Assembly (NCBI GenBank): GCA_945897795.1
Contig: CAMDFT010000014.1
Location: 1-50,148 of the forward strand
DNA from: Limnohabitans sp. Rim8
GTDB lineage: Bacteria; Pseudomonadota; Gammaproteobacteria; Burkholderiales; Burkholderiaceae_C
DNA: 50,148 bases
Reading direction: 5' to 3'
Shown here: piece by piece, positions 14,862 through 22,237 of the stretch
Layout: each line of letters opens with the position of its first letter
How positions within the stretch are numbered: position 1 is the first letter of the stretch
The notes under the pieces: generated by a model
The model's database searches: none
Told to the model about the DNA's origin: nothing
The model's input: the letters and a program-made list of their open reading frames with translations, nothing else
Made by a program: the position numbers and the translations under genes

Positions 14862-17471
14862 ATGAACGCACCATTTGAACCCTTGCTCCGCACCCTGATG
14901 AACACAGGCGACATCGACCCCGAAGAAACCGCCGAATGGCGCGAGGCCTTGCTGGCGCTGATTGGCACCCAAGGCCCAGAGCGTGCCCGGCAAATTCTGG
15001 ACGAGCTGGCCATCGTGGCGCGCCAGCAGCGCACCGGCTGGCAGCCTGAGCTGAACACGCCGTACATGAACACCATTGCGGTCGATGACCAGCCGGTGTT
15101 CCCGGGCGACTTGGCCACCGAAGAGCGCTTGGTGGCCATCATGCGTTGGAACGCGCTGGCCATGGTGGTGCGCGCCAACCAGGCTTATGGCGAGTTGGGC
15201 GGGCACATCGCCAGTTACGCCAGCGTGGCCGATTTGTTCGAGACCGGCTTTCACCACTTCTTCCATGCGCGCACCGAGCAACACAAGGGTGACTTGGTGT
15301 TCTTCCAGCCGCACAGCGCGCCCGGCGTCTACGCCCGCGCTTTTCTGGAAGGGCGCCTCTCCGAAGCCGACTTGCTGCATTACCGCCAAGAGATCACCGC
15401 GCCCGACAGCGGCGCGCGCGGGTTGTCGAGCTATCCACACCCTTGGCTGATGCCTGACTTTTGGCAGTTCCCCACCGGCTCGATGGGCCTGGGGCCGATC
15501 AGCTCGATCTACCACGCGCGCTTCATGCGCTACCTGACGCACCGCCAGCTGCAAGACTGCAGCGCCCGCAAGGTGTGGGGCGTGTTTGGCGACGGCGAGA
15601 TGGACGAGCCCGAGAGCATGAGCGCGCTGACCTTGGCCGCCCGCGAAAAACTCGACAACCTGGTGTGGGTGGTCAACTGCAATTTGCAACGCTTGGATGG
15701 CCCGGTGCGCGGCAACGGCCGCATCATCGACGAGCTGGAAAAGCTGTTTGCCGGCGCGGGCTGGAACGTCATCAAACTGGTCTGGGGCAGCGACTGGGAC
15801 GGCTTGCTGGCGCGTGACACCACGGGCGCTTTGCTGCGCGCTTTTGCCAACACGGTCGACGGTCAGATGCAGACCTTTGCGGCCAAGGACGGGCGCTACA
15901 ACCGCGACAACTTCTTTGGCCAAAACGAAGAACTGGCGCGGCTGGCGCAGGGCATGACCGACGAGCAGATCGACCGGCTCAAGCGCGGCGGGCACGACAT
16001 CGTGAAAATCCACGCGGCCTATGCCGCTGCGGCGGCGCACCGCGGCCAGCCCACGGTGATCTTGGCGCACACCAAAAAAGGCTTTGGCATGGGCAGCGCA
16101 GGCCAAGGCAAGATGACCACGCACAGCCAAAAGAAGTTCGACGAGCAAGACCTCATCGACTACCGCAACCGCTTTGACCTGCCGTTGAGCGACGAGCAGG
16201 CCAAGGGCTTGGCGTTTTACAAACCCGCCGACGACAGCGCCGAGATGCGCTACCTGCGCGAGCACCGCGCGCATTTGGGCGGCAGCTTGCCCAAACGCGA
16301 GACAACCTGCGACCGCTTGCCCGTGCCCGCTCTCGCCAGTTACGGGCAGTTTGCGCTGCAGGCCGACGGCAAAGAGATGAGCACCACCATGGCCTTTGTG
16401 CGCATGTTGGGCAACCTGCTCAAAGACAGCACCTTGGGCCCGCGCATCGTGCCCATCGTGGCCGACGAGGCGCGCACCTTCGGCATGGCCAACCTGTTCA
16501 AGCAGGTGGGCATTTACAGCAGCGTGGGCCAGCGCTATGCTCCAGAAGACATCGGCTCGGTGCTGAGCTACCGCGAAGCCACCGACGGTCAGATTTTGGA
16601 AGAAGGCATCAGCGAAGCGGGCGCGATTGCCAGCTGGACGGCAGCGGCCACCAGCTACAGCGTGCACGGCCTGGCCATGCTGCCCTTCTACATTTATTAC
16701 TCGATGTTCGGATTCCAGCGCGTGGGCGACGCCATCTGGGCTGCGGCCGACCAGCGTGCAAGGGGCTTTTTGCTGGGCGCCACTTCGGGCCGCACCACCT
16801 TGGGCGGCGAGGGCCTGCAGCACCAGGACGGCAGCAGCCACTTGGTCGCGGCCACCATCCCCAACTGCAAGGCCTACGACCCGGCGTTTGCGGGCGAACT
16901 GGCGGTGATTCTGGACGCGGGTATGCGCGAGATGGTCGAGCAGCAGGCCGACGTGTTTTATTACGTCACCCTGATGAACGAGAACTATGCCCAGCCGGAT
17001 TTGCCTGCGGGGGTGGAGGCCGATGTGCTGCGCGGAGGCTATCGATTTGGCGTGTACGGCCCAAGCGATGCCGCCCAGCGCGTGACCTTGCTCGGCTCAG
17101 GTGCGATCCTGACCGAAGTGGTCAAAGCCGCGCAGCAATTGGCAGCCCAAGGCGTGGGCGTGGAGGTGCTGAGCATCACCAGTTGGAGCGAGTTGGCGCG
17201 CGACGGCATGGCGCAAGAGGCGCTTGGCACTTTCAGCGCGGGTCACTTGGCGCAACTGCTGAACGCCACCCAAGGCCCAGTGATCGCCGCGACCGACTAT
17301 GTGCGCGCCGTGCCCGAGAGCGTGCGCGCCTTCGTGCCCGAAGGCCGCCGCTACACCACGCTGGGCACCGACGGCTTTGGCCGCAGCGACACGCGGGCCG
17401 CGCTGCGCCGCTTCTTTGCGGTGGACGCGGACAGCATCGCGCAGGCGGCGATGAGGGCATTGGCTGCTTGA
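14862..17471 (+). CDS. aceE: Homodimeric-type 2-oxo acid dehydrogenase E1 (pyruvate or 2-oxobutyrate dehydrogenase, AceE/MdeB family)
   Basis: An 869-residue thiamine-diphosphate enzyme of the AceE family (E. coli AceE is 887). The ThDP motif runs from GDGEMDEPES (about residue 242) to NCNLQ (about 272), followed by RGNGRIIDELE. GLSSYPHPWLMPDFWQFPTGSMGLG and TSGRTTLGGEGLQHQDGSSH are also family hallmarks. It decarboxylates a 2-oxo acid and passes the acyl group to an E2 lipoyl enzyme. No aceF or lpd follows; the next genes are a HicAB pair. The divergent Lrp-type regulator and the lack of E2/E3 fit an MdeB-like 2-oxobutyrate dehydrogenase better than the housekeeping enzyme. The symbol is given at family level only. 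Confidence 0.85.
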   Translation: MNAPFEPLLRTLMNTGDIDPEETAEWREALLALIGTQGPERARQILDELAIVARQQRTGWQPELNTPYMNTIAVDDQPVFPGDLATEERLVAIMRWNALAMVVRANQAYGELGGHIASYASVADLFETGFHHFFHARTEQHKGDLVFFQPHSAPGVYARAFLEGRLSEADLLHYRQEITAPDSGARGLSSYPHPWLMPDFWQFPTGSMGLGPISSIYHARFMRYLTHRQLQDCSARKVWGVFGDGEMDEPESMSALTLAAREKLDNLVWVVNCNLQRLDGPVRGNGRIIDELEKLFAGAGWNVIKLVWGSDWDGLLARDTTGALLRAFANTVDGQMQTFAAKDGRYNRDNFFGQNEELARLAQGMTDEQIDRLKRGGHDIVKIHAAYAAAAAHRGQPTVILAHTKKGFGMGSAGQGKMTTHSQKKFDEQDLIDYRNRFDLPLSDEQAKGLAFYKPADDSAEMRYLREHRAHLGGSLPKRETTCDRLPVPALASYGQFALQADGKEMSTTMAFVRMLGNLLKDSTLGPRIVPIVADEARTFGMANLFKQVGIYSSVGQRYAPEDIGSVLSYREATDGQILEEGISEAGAIASWTAAATSYSVHGLAMLPFYIYYSMFGFQRVGDAIWAAADQRARGFLLGATSGRTTLGGEGLQHQDGSSHLVAATIPNCKAYDPAFAGELAVILDAGMREMVEQQADVFYYVTLMNENYAQPDLPAGVEADVLRGGYRFGVYGPSDAAQRVTLLGSGAILTEVVKAAQQLAAQGVGVEVLSITSWSELARDGMAQEALGTFSAGHLAQLLNATQGPVIAATDYVRAVPESVRAFVPEGRRYTTLGTDGFGRSDTRAALRRFFAVDADSIAQAAMRALAA

Positions 17472-17571
17472 CTCTGCATTGAGCGCAGTGCGCTGAGGCC
17501 CCAATTCGGCATCTGTTCGCACCGTATCGATCAGTCCAACTCTCCGCAATCAAGTCAGGACTAATTCTTGG

Positions 17572-17598
17572 TTGACGCGTGGTGTCAATAATGGCACC
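17572..17598 (+). promoter_or_regulatory. Promoter region and palindromic operator of the second HicAB pair
   Basis: TTGACG at 17572-17577 could be a -35 element. It is followed by an imperfect 18-bp palindrome at 17581-17598 reading GGTGTCAAT-AATGGCACC (14 of 18 positions symmetric). The palindrome covers the expected -10 region and ends 9 bp before the toxin ATG, the normal place for the operator bound by HicB. The -10 hexamer itself is not clear. Confidence 0.55.
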
Positions 17599-17607
17599 AT
17601 ATTAGCC

Positions 17608-17856
17608 ATGGCACAAATCGAAAAAATACTGGAGATGATGCGACGGGAACCGGGCAATGTCAGTTTCAATGACTTCAAGAAGGTGTGTGTGTCCTACTTC
17701 GGCAAGCCCAGGCAAGACGGAAGCAGCCACGCCATTTTCAAGACGCCTTGGCCAGGCGATCCACGCGTCAACATCCAGAACGCCAAAGGCAAGGCAAAGC
17801 CTTATCAAGTCAGACAAGCGCTTCAAGCGATTGAAAAATTAGGCAACCCATCATGA
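17608..17856 (+). CDS. hicA: HicA-like toxin, second HicAB pair
   Basis: An 82-residue HicA-type mRNA interferase: MAQIEKILEMMRREPGNVSFNDFKKVCVSYFG, then GSSHAIFKTPWPGDPRVNIQ with the catalytic-type histidine of the GSxH motif, then a C-terminal helix KPYQVRQALQAIEKL. The double-stranded-RNA-binding-like fold of HicA cleaves mRNA when free of HicB. ATG 17608 is chosen over a TTG at 17572 that lies in the promoter. The stop overlaps the antitoxin start (ATGA, 17853-17856). Confidence 0.85.
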   Translation: MAQIEKILEMMRREPGNVSFNDFKKVCVSYFGKPRQDGSSHAIFKTPWPGDPRVNIQNAKGKAKPYQVRQALQAIEKLGNPS

Positions 17857-18176
17857 ACATTCAACACTACACCTACCGCGTCACATGGTCGCCAGAAGAT
17901 GGCGAACATGTGGGCTTGTGCACCGAGTTTGCTTCTCTGAGCTGGTTGGCAAAAACGCCCGAAGCTGCGCTCAAAGGCATCCAAAAGTTAGTGGGCGAGG
18001 TCGTCGCCGACATGCTGTCGAATGGCGAGTCCGTCCCCGTGGCGTTGGCTGACAAAAGCTACAGCGGTGAGTTCCGTGTTCGCATTCCGCCGCTTGTTCA
18101 TCGCAATCTGGCACTGTTGGCAGCCGAGCAGGGCGTCAGCCTGAACCGCCTGGCCAGCGCAAAGTTGTCGGCCTGA
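17853..18176 (+). CDS. hicB: HicB-like antitoxin, second HicAB pair
   Basis: A 107-residue antitoxin: N-terminal HicB fold (YTYRVTWSPEDGEHVGLCTEFASLSWLAKTPEAALKGI), then a C-terminal ribbon-helix-helix (GEFRVRIPPLVHRNLALLAAEQGVSLNRLA). It is the opposite-fold partner of the upstream HicA and the likely repressor that binds the palindrome at 17581-17598. It is not a copy of the first HicB; the two differ widely in sequence. The serine hydrolase gene starts 21 bp later on the same strand. Confidence 0.85.
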   Translation: MNIQHYTYRVTWSPEDGEHVGLCTEFASLSWLAKTPEAALKGIQKLVGEVVADMLSNGESVPVALADKSYSGEFRVRIPPLVHRNLALLAAEQGVSLNRLASAKLSA

Positions 18177-18197
18177 ACAAGCCAGGAGCTGTCCGCC

Positions 18198-19412
18198 ATG
18201 AAGTTCAAAAACATTGCAGGGGTCGCACTGGCCGCCATCTTGGGCGCGGGTGCCTTGGGTTGGCAAAGCCTGGACAAGGAAACCCGGGGGTTCTTGGCGG
18301 CGTTCCCCACCAACACCGATATCCTTTTTTGGCGCACATCGCAGCGCGATGCGGCATTTCGGGCGCTGGATCGCTTGCCTTTTTTGGCCAAGCACCGCGT
18401 GGTGCCTGCGGGCGGTACGCCGTCTGTTTTACCCCCCGGCCCGCCGCTGGCGCTGCCCCTGGACATCGATGCCTACATGCAAGGACAACGCAGTGCGGCG
18501 CTCATGGTGCTGCACAACGGGCAGGTGCGGCTCGAGCGCTTCGGGCTCGACTTCGACAGCGAAGGCCGTTGGACCAGTTTTTCTGTGGCCAAGTCTTTGA
18601 CCTCGACCCTGGTGGGCATGGCCGTGCGCGATGGCTACATCAAAAGCATGGACGACAAGGTCAGCGATTACATTGCCGAAATGAAGGGCTCGGCCTACGA
18701 CGACGTCAGCATCCGGCAGTTGCTGACCATGACCTCGGGTGTGGCCTGGAACGAAAACTACGACGACCCGAAATCCGACGTGGCCCAGTTCAACAACCAC
18801 AAGCCCAAGGACGGCGAGGACGCTGTGGTGAGTTACCTGCGCCAGCTGCCGCGCGCCGTGCCCGCCGGGACCCGCTGGCTGTACAGCACGGGCGAGACCA
18901 ATTTGGTGGGCGTGCTCGTTGCGCGGGCCACGAAAAAAACATTGTCGGAATACTTGTCTAAAAAAGTCTGGCGGCCCGCCGGCATGGCGCAGCAGGCCAC
19001 TTGGATTCTGAGCAAAACCGGGCAAGAGATCAGCGGCTGCTGCCTGCAAGCGGCCACGCAAGACTTTGCCCGTTTTGGGCAGTTCATCTTGAACGGCGCG
19101 CAGATCAACGGCCAGCCCACCTTGCCCGAAGGCTGGTTGTCAGAAGCCACCACCTCGCGCACCGGCATCGGCCAGCCTGGGCGCGGCTACGGCTACCAGT
19201 GGTGGACCTATGACAACGGCAGCTTTGCCGCCCGTGGCATCTTCGGCCAGGGCATCTTCATTGACCCGGCGCGCAAGCTCGTGATTGCCTCCAACGCCAA
19301 CTGGGGCAACAACGCCACCGACCCGACGGCCATGGCCGCTCGGGAAGCGTTTTACGTGGCGGTGCAGCTGGCCGTGGATGCCGAAGTGGCTGCGGCTGCA
19401 GCCAAGCGTTAG
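18198..19412 (+). CDS. Serine hydrolase, beta-lactamase class C / penicillin-binding-protein-like
   Basis: A 404-residue protein with an N-terminal hydrophobic segment (FKNIAGVALAAILGAGALGW) that acts as a signal or membrane anchor. The catalytic SVAK (SxxK) is near residue 129, within SFSVAKSLTSTLVGMAV, and YSTGETN is the tyrosine motif. VWRPAGM and GYGYQWWTYDNGSFAARGIFGQ follow. This layout matches the beta-lactamase superfamily branch that includes 6-aminohexanoate-dimer hydrolase and esterases, not classical AmpC. The substrate is unknown. AGGAG lies upstream of ATG 18198. Its stop overlaps the stop of the convergent crp-like gene. Confidence 0.82.
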   Translation: MKFKNIAGVALAAILGAGALGWQSLDKETRGFLAAFPTNTDILFWRTSQRDAAFRALDRLPFLAKHRVVPAGGTPSVLPPGPPLALPLDIDAYMQGQRSAALMVLHNGQVRLERFGLDFDSEGRWTSFSVAKSLTSTLVGMAVRDGYIKSMDDKVSDYIAEMKGSAYDDVSIRQLLTMTSGVAWNENYDDPKSDVAQFNNHKPKDGEDAVVSYLRQLPRAVPAGTRWLYSTGETNLVGVLVARATKKTLSEYLSKKVWRPAGMAQQATWILSKTGQEISGCCLQAATQDFARFGQFILNGAQINGQPTLPEGWLSEATTSRTGIGQPGRGYGYQWWTYDNGSFAARGIFGQGIFIDPARKLVIASNANWGNNATDPTAMAAREAFYVAVQLAVDAEVAAAAAKR

Positions 19413-20020
19413 TTGGGGGCTTTCAAACACAAACGCTCAGGCTCGCGCAGCACCAAGCCTGCGTCCACCATGTCGGCCAGGGCGCGGTAGAGCGCTTCGT
19501 GGCTCACGCCCAGTTCGGCCGCCAGCGATTTGTAGCCCGCCGTCACCGCGCAGCAACCGCCCTTGCCTTCGGTCTCCAGCCAATGCAAAACACGCGCTTG
19601 TACGCCCTTGAGGTTCAGGCGTTCGCACTGCAAGCGCAAGCGGCGCACCTCTTGGTTGAGCATGCCGATCCAGCGCAGGGCAAAGGCCGGGTCGTCGCTG
19701 AGTGCTTGCAAAAGCGCAGGCACGGGCACGCGGGTGATGCGTGCATCGACCACCACCACCGCGTCGCAGTGGTAGCGCGGCGATTGCAGGCTGGCCTCGC
19801 TCACAAAGCCCTGGTGCGTGCGCTGCAACACCACGCTGGCGCCGTTGGCCGTGCCGCGCTCGAGCACCACTTGGCCCGTGTGCACCCAAAACAAATGGCG
19901 CGGCCGCTGGCCTGTGGCAAACAGACGTTCGCCCTTACGCAACTGCAGCGCCTCGCAGTCGGCCATGAGAGCCGGGGTCAACAGGTCAAGCAAGCGCTGG
20001 TCTGGGGCAGTGGTGTTCAT
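19409..20020 (-). CDS. Crp/Fnr family transcriptional regulator
   Basis: A 203-residue regulator. The N-terminal cyclic-nucleotide-binding-like beta-roll contains LRKGERLFATGQRPRHLFWVHTGQVVLER. The C-terminal winged helix GYKSLAAELGVSHEALYRALADMVDAGLV has the E-xxx-R recognition pattern used by CRP/FNR proteins. No N-terminal cysteine cluster for an iron-sulfur centre is visible, so the signal is unknown. ATG 20018-20020 is the start; the frame continues far upstream only as a shadow of the opposite genes. It is divergent from DUF4395, and a TGAT-N4-ATCA box lies 1 bp upstream of its start codon. Confidence 0.84.
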   Translation of the reverse strand: MNTTAPDQRLLDLLTPALMADCEALQLRKGERLFATGQRPRHLFWVHTGQVVLERGTANGASVVLQRTHQGFVSEASLQSPRYHCDAVVVVDARITRVPVPALLQALSDDPAFALRWIGMLNQEVRRLRLQCERLNLKGVQARVLHWLETEGKGGCCAVTAGYKSLAAELGVSHEALYRALADMVDAGLVLREPERLCLKAPN

Positions 20021-20021
20021 G

Positions 20022-20033
20022 TGATTCAAATCA
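20022..20033. promoter_or_regulatory. FNR/CRP-type box TGAT-TCAA-ATCA
   Basis: The 48-bp gap between the crp-like gene and DUF4395 contains TGAT-N4-ATCA, the core of the FNR/DNR site. Its centre is 41.5 bp from the A of the DUF4395 ATG. A 12-bp perfect palindrome GCGCTGCAGCGC follows at 20043-20054, and CATACT (20056-20061) could be a -10. Control by the adjacent regulator is inferred from position. Confidence 0.6.
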
Positions 20034-20068
20034 TATGAGAAAGCGCTGCAGCGCCACATACTGCCCGC

Positions 20069-20821
20069 ATGAAAACCCCATTTTTTGCCTTTGGCCAGAC
20101 CCTGCCCGAATACGCGGTGCCCGTGTTCAACGAACGTGCGGTGCGTGCCAGCGCCGGTATTTTGTTTGTTGTGGCCTTTGCCGCGTTTGCACAGGCCCTG
20201 CTGCTGGGCCAATTCAAAACTACGCAGGTGTTTGTGGTGGCCTTTGTGATCGAGTTCGGCATCCGTTTGTTCGTCAACCCGCGCTGGGCCCCGGCCATGA
20301 TCCTCGGCCAGTGGGTTGTGCGCGGACAAGAGCCCGAATATGTGGGCGCGCCACAAAAGCGCTTTGCCTGGGGCATTGGCTTGGCGTTGGGCCTGTGGAT
20401 GGTGTATTTGCTGGTGATCGAGCGCAGCATCGGGCCGATCAACATGCTGGTGTGTGGCGCTTGTTTGTTGCTGATGTTTTTTGAAACCGCGTTCGGCATT
20501 TGCATCGGTTGCAAGCTGCACGATTGGCTGCGCCCCGCACAGGCCCAACTGTGCCCCGGCGGCACCTGCCGCTACACACCGCCAGCTGGTGCGGGTGGGC
20601 ACTGGGGCCAAGCCTTGGTGCTGGTGGGTTTTGTGGCGGTCATGGTGGCGGTAGCGGGCTGGGTCATGCAAGGCCCCGACTTGCGCGGCATGCACCACCC
20701 CGCCCTGCACGGCGCACCCAACCCACCCACGGGCAGCGAAGCAGAACGCTGCCGCGTGCCCGATTTCGCCAAGGCCATGGGCCACGAGACCATCTGGAAA
20801 CAACACAACGGCTGTCTTTGA
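20069..20821 (+). CDS. DUF4395 family membrane protein
   Basis: A 250-residue protein. The N-terminus FGQTLPEYAVPVFNERAVRASAGILFVVAF and the motif FETAFGICIGCKLHDWL with its CxxC pair are the signature of DUF4395, a membrane family of unknown function. About four or five helices span residues 25-185. The C-terminal 70 residues are hydrophilic with several histidines (GMHHPALHG) and end in NGCL. Family members occur near thioredoxin, rhodanese or metal-handling genes. Here it is followed 12 bp later by a metal chaperone gene. There is no Shine-Dalgarno before ATG 20069, so the mRNA may be leaderless. Confidence 0.8.
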   Translation: MKTPFFAFGQTLPEYAVPVFNERAVRASAGILFVVAFAAFAQALLLGQFKTTQVFVVAFVIEFGIRLFVNPRWAPAMILGQWVVRGQEPEYVGAPQKRFAWGIGLALGLWMVYLLVIERSIGPINMLVCGACLLLMFFETAFGICIGCKLHDWLRPAQAQLCPGGTCRYTPPAGAGGHWGQALVLVGFVAVMVAVAGWVMQGPDLRGMHHPALHGAPNPPTGSEAERCRVPDFAKAMGHETIWKQHNGCL

Positions 20822-20833
20822 AAGGGCCCCACC

Positions 20834-21115
20834 ATGAACACCACTTTGACTTTTGACGTCGAGAACATCAAATGCGGCGGCTGTGAAAACTCCATCCGCA
20901 AAGGCCTCGCCAGCATCTCGGGCGTGAGCGAGGTGCAGATCGACCGCGATCAGCAGCGCATCACGCTGCTGGCCCAAGAAGCCGAGCGCAGCGCCATCTC
21001 CGACAAACTGCGCAGCATGGGCTACCCCGAACAAGGTTCGGTGGCCGGTTTTCAGTCGGGTTTGGCGCAGGCCAAGTCGATGGTGAGCTGCGCGATTGGC
21101 AAAGTGAGCGCATAA
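20834..21115 (+). CDS. Heavy-metal-associated (HMA) domain protein, copper-chaperone-like
   Basis: A 93-residue protein with a single HMA ferredoxin-like domain: TLTFDVENIKCGGCENSIRKGLASISGVSEVQID, with the metal-binding CxxC written CGGC, then GYPEQGS. The C-terminal extension ends SMVSCAIGKVSA, which adds a third cysteine. CopZ-like proteins carry Cu(I) or other soft metals. It lies 12 bp after DUF4395 in the same operon, which links DUF4395 to metal or thiol chemistry. The metal is not determined by sequence. Confidence 0.83.
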   Translation: MNTTLTFDVENIKCGGCENSIRKGLASISGVSEVQIDRDQQRITLLAQEAERSAISDKLRSMGYPEQGSVAGFQSGLAQAKSMVSCAIGKVSA

Positions 21116-21285
21116 AGCGGTTGAGGTGCTCAATGCGCCATTTCCAGTCTGCCTGTTGGAGAGGGATGAAAACGAGCGGTGAATGATGGGGCCTGCCCCA
21201 CAAGCGGCTGGGGTTGCCATAATTGGCCACTCACCCCATTGAGCTCCACTGTCCCTCACTAACCCCAATCCACCGGAGTGCCCCC

Positions 21286-22215
21286 ATGCTCGACCCGCAA
21301 GCCCAAGCCCTGATGACTTTGTTGAGCGAAAAGGGCATTCCCCCGGTCTACACGCAAACGCCGGTGGAGGCGCGGGCCTCTTACCTGGCAAGGCGTTCCA
21401 TCACCCAGTCCGAGGCCCCCGAGGTAGGGCATGTGCAAGACCTGCATTTCACTCATTCGGGCGTGGACATTGCGGTGCGGGTGTACCACCCAGCCGGAGC
21501 CAATCAGGCCATGCCCGCCTTGGTTTACTTGCACGGCGGGGGCTGGACGGTGGGTGACCTGGACACGCACGATGTGTTGTGCCGCTCGCTGTGCCAGCAA
21601 GCCGGTGGCGTGGTCGTGGCTGTGGATTACCGCATGGGGCCGGAGCACAAGTTTCCGGCCGCCTACGAAGATGCGGTGGCGGCCTGGCAGTGGGTCGCTT
21701 CGCAAGCGCAGGCCTTGGGCATTGACCCTGCACGCATCGCCATCGGCGGCGACAGCGCGGGGGGCAATTTGGCCGCTGCGGCCTGCCTGGGTTTGCGCGA
21801 CCTGGGCCTGAAGCCGGTCATGCAGTTGTTGATTTACCCCAGTACGCTGATGGCCCCCGACACGGCTTCGTACCAAGCCAATGGCCAAGGTTATATGCTC
21901 ACCCGTGAATCCATGGCCTGGTATTCGGGCAACTACCTGCGTGGCCCGCAAGACGCCCAAGACTGGCGCGCCTCGCCGCAGCTGGCCACAAGCCATGCGA
22001 ACTTGCCGCCAGCCTTCGTGTTGACAGCGGGGTTTGACCCTTTGCGCGACGAGGGCCTGATGTACGCCGACGCCCTGAGCCGGGCGGGCGTTTCATCGCA
22101 ATACATCTGCTTTGAACGGCAGATCCACGGCTTCATCACCATGGGGCGGGTGTTGCAAGAGGCCAACACGGCGGTGGCCTTGTGCGCCCACGCGCTGCGC
22201 ACGGCTTGGAAGTAG
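21286..22215 (+). CDS. Alpha/beta hydrolase, hormone-sensitive-lipase (HSL) family esterase
   Basis: A 309-residue esterase. The oxyanion-hole motif HGGGW is near residue 85, the nucleophile motif GDSAGG near 160, the aspartate in FDPLRDEG near 252 and the histidine in QIHGF near 283. These define HSL / bacterial family IV carboxylesterases, which act on short-chain esters or lactones. ATG 21286 has GGAG 8 nt upstream and gives the normal N-terminus MLDPQAQALM; an in-frame TTG 21 codons upstream is unlikely. Its stop touches the 22-bp palindrome shared with the convergent gene. Confidence 0.88.
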   Translation: MLDPQAQALMTLLSEKGIPPVYTQTPVEARASYLARRSITQSEAPEVGHVQDLHFTHSGVDIAVRVYHPAGANQAMPALVYLHGGGWTVGDLDTHDVLCRSLCQQAGGVVVAVDYRMGPEHKFPAAYEDAVAAWQWVASQAQALGIDPARIAIGGDSAGGNLAAAACLGLRDLGLKPVMQLLIYPSTLMAPDTASYQANGQGYMLTRESMAWYSGNYLRGPQDAQDWRASPQLATSHANLPPAFVLTAGFDPLRDEGLMYADALSRAGVSSQYICFERQIHGFITMGRVLQEANTAVALCAHALRTAWK

Positions 22216-22237
22216 GGCTGATCAGGCCTGATCAGCC
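22216..22237. terminator. 22-bp perfect palindrome between convergent genes, bidirectional terminator candidate
   Basis: The sequence from 22216 to 22237 is a perfect palindrome with half-site GGCTGATCAGG. It starts directly after the TAG of the esterase gene and contains the TGA stop of the convergent gene (22232-22234). The position suits a shared terminator, but no T-run follows on either strand, so termination is uncertain. Confidence 0.4.

Noticed and set aside
14772..16841. Minus-strand open frame of 689 codons opposite aceE
   Set aside because: It is antisense to a clear E1 gene, is rich in H, Q, R and A as expected for a GC-driven shadow, and shows no domain.
19409..21391. One 660-codon minus-strand frame running through the Crp/Fnr gene and the antisense of DUF4395/HMA
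   Set aside because: Only the last 203 codons (from 20020) look like a protein; the rest is the complement of two real genes.
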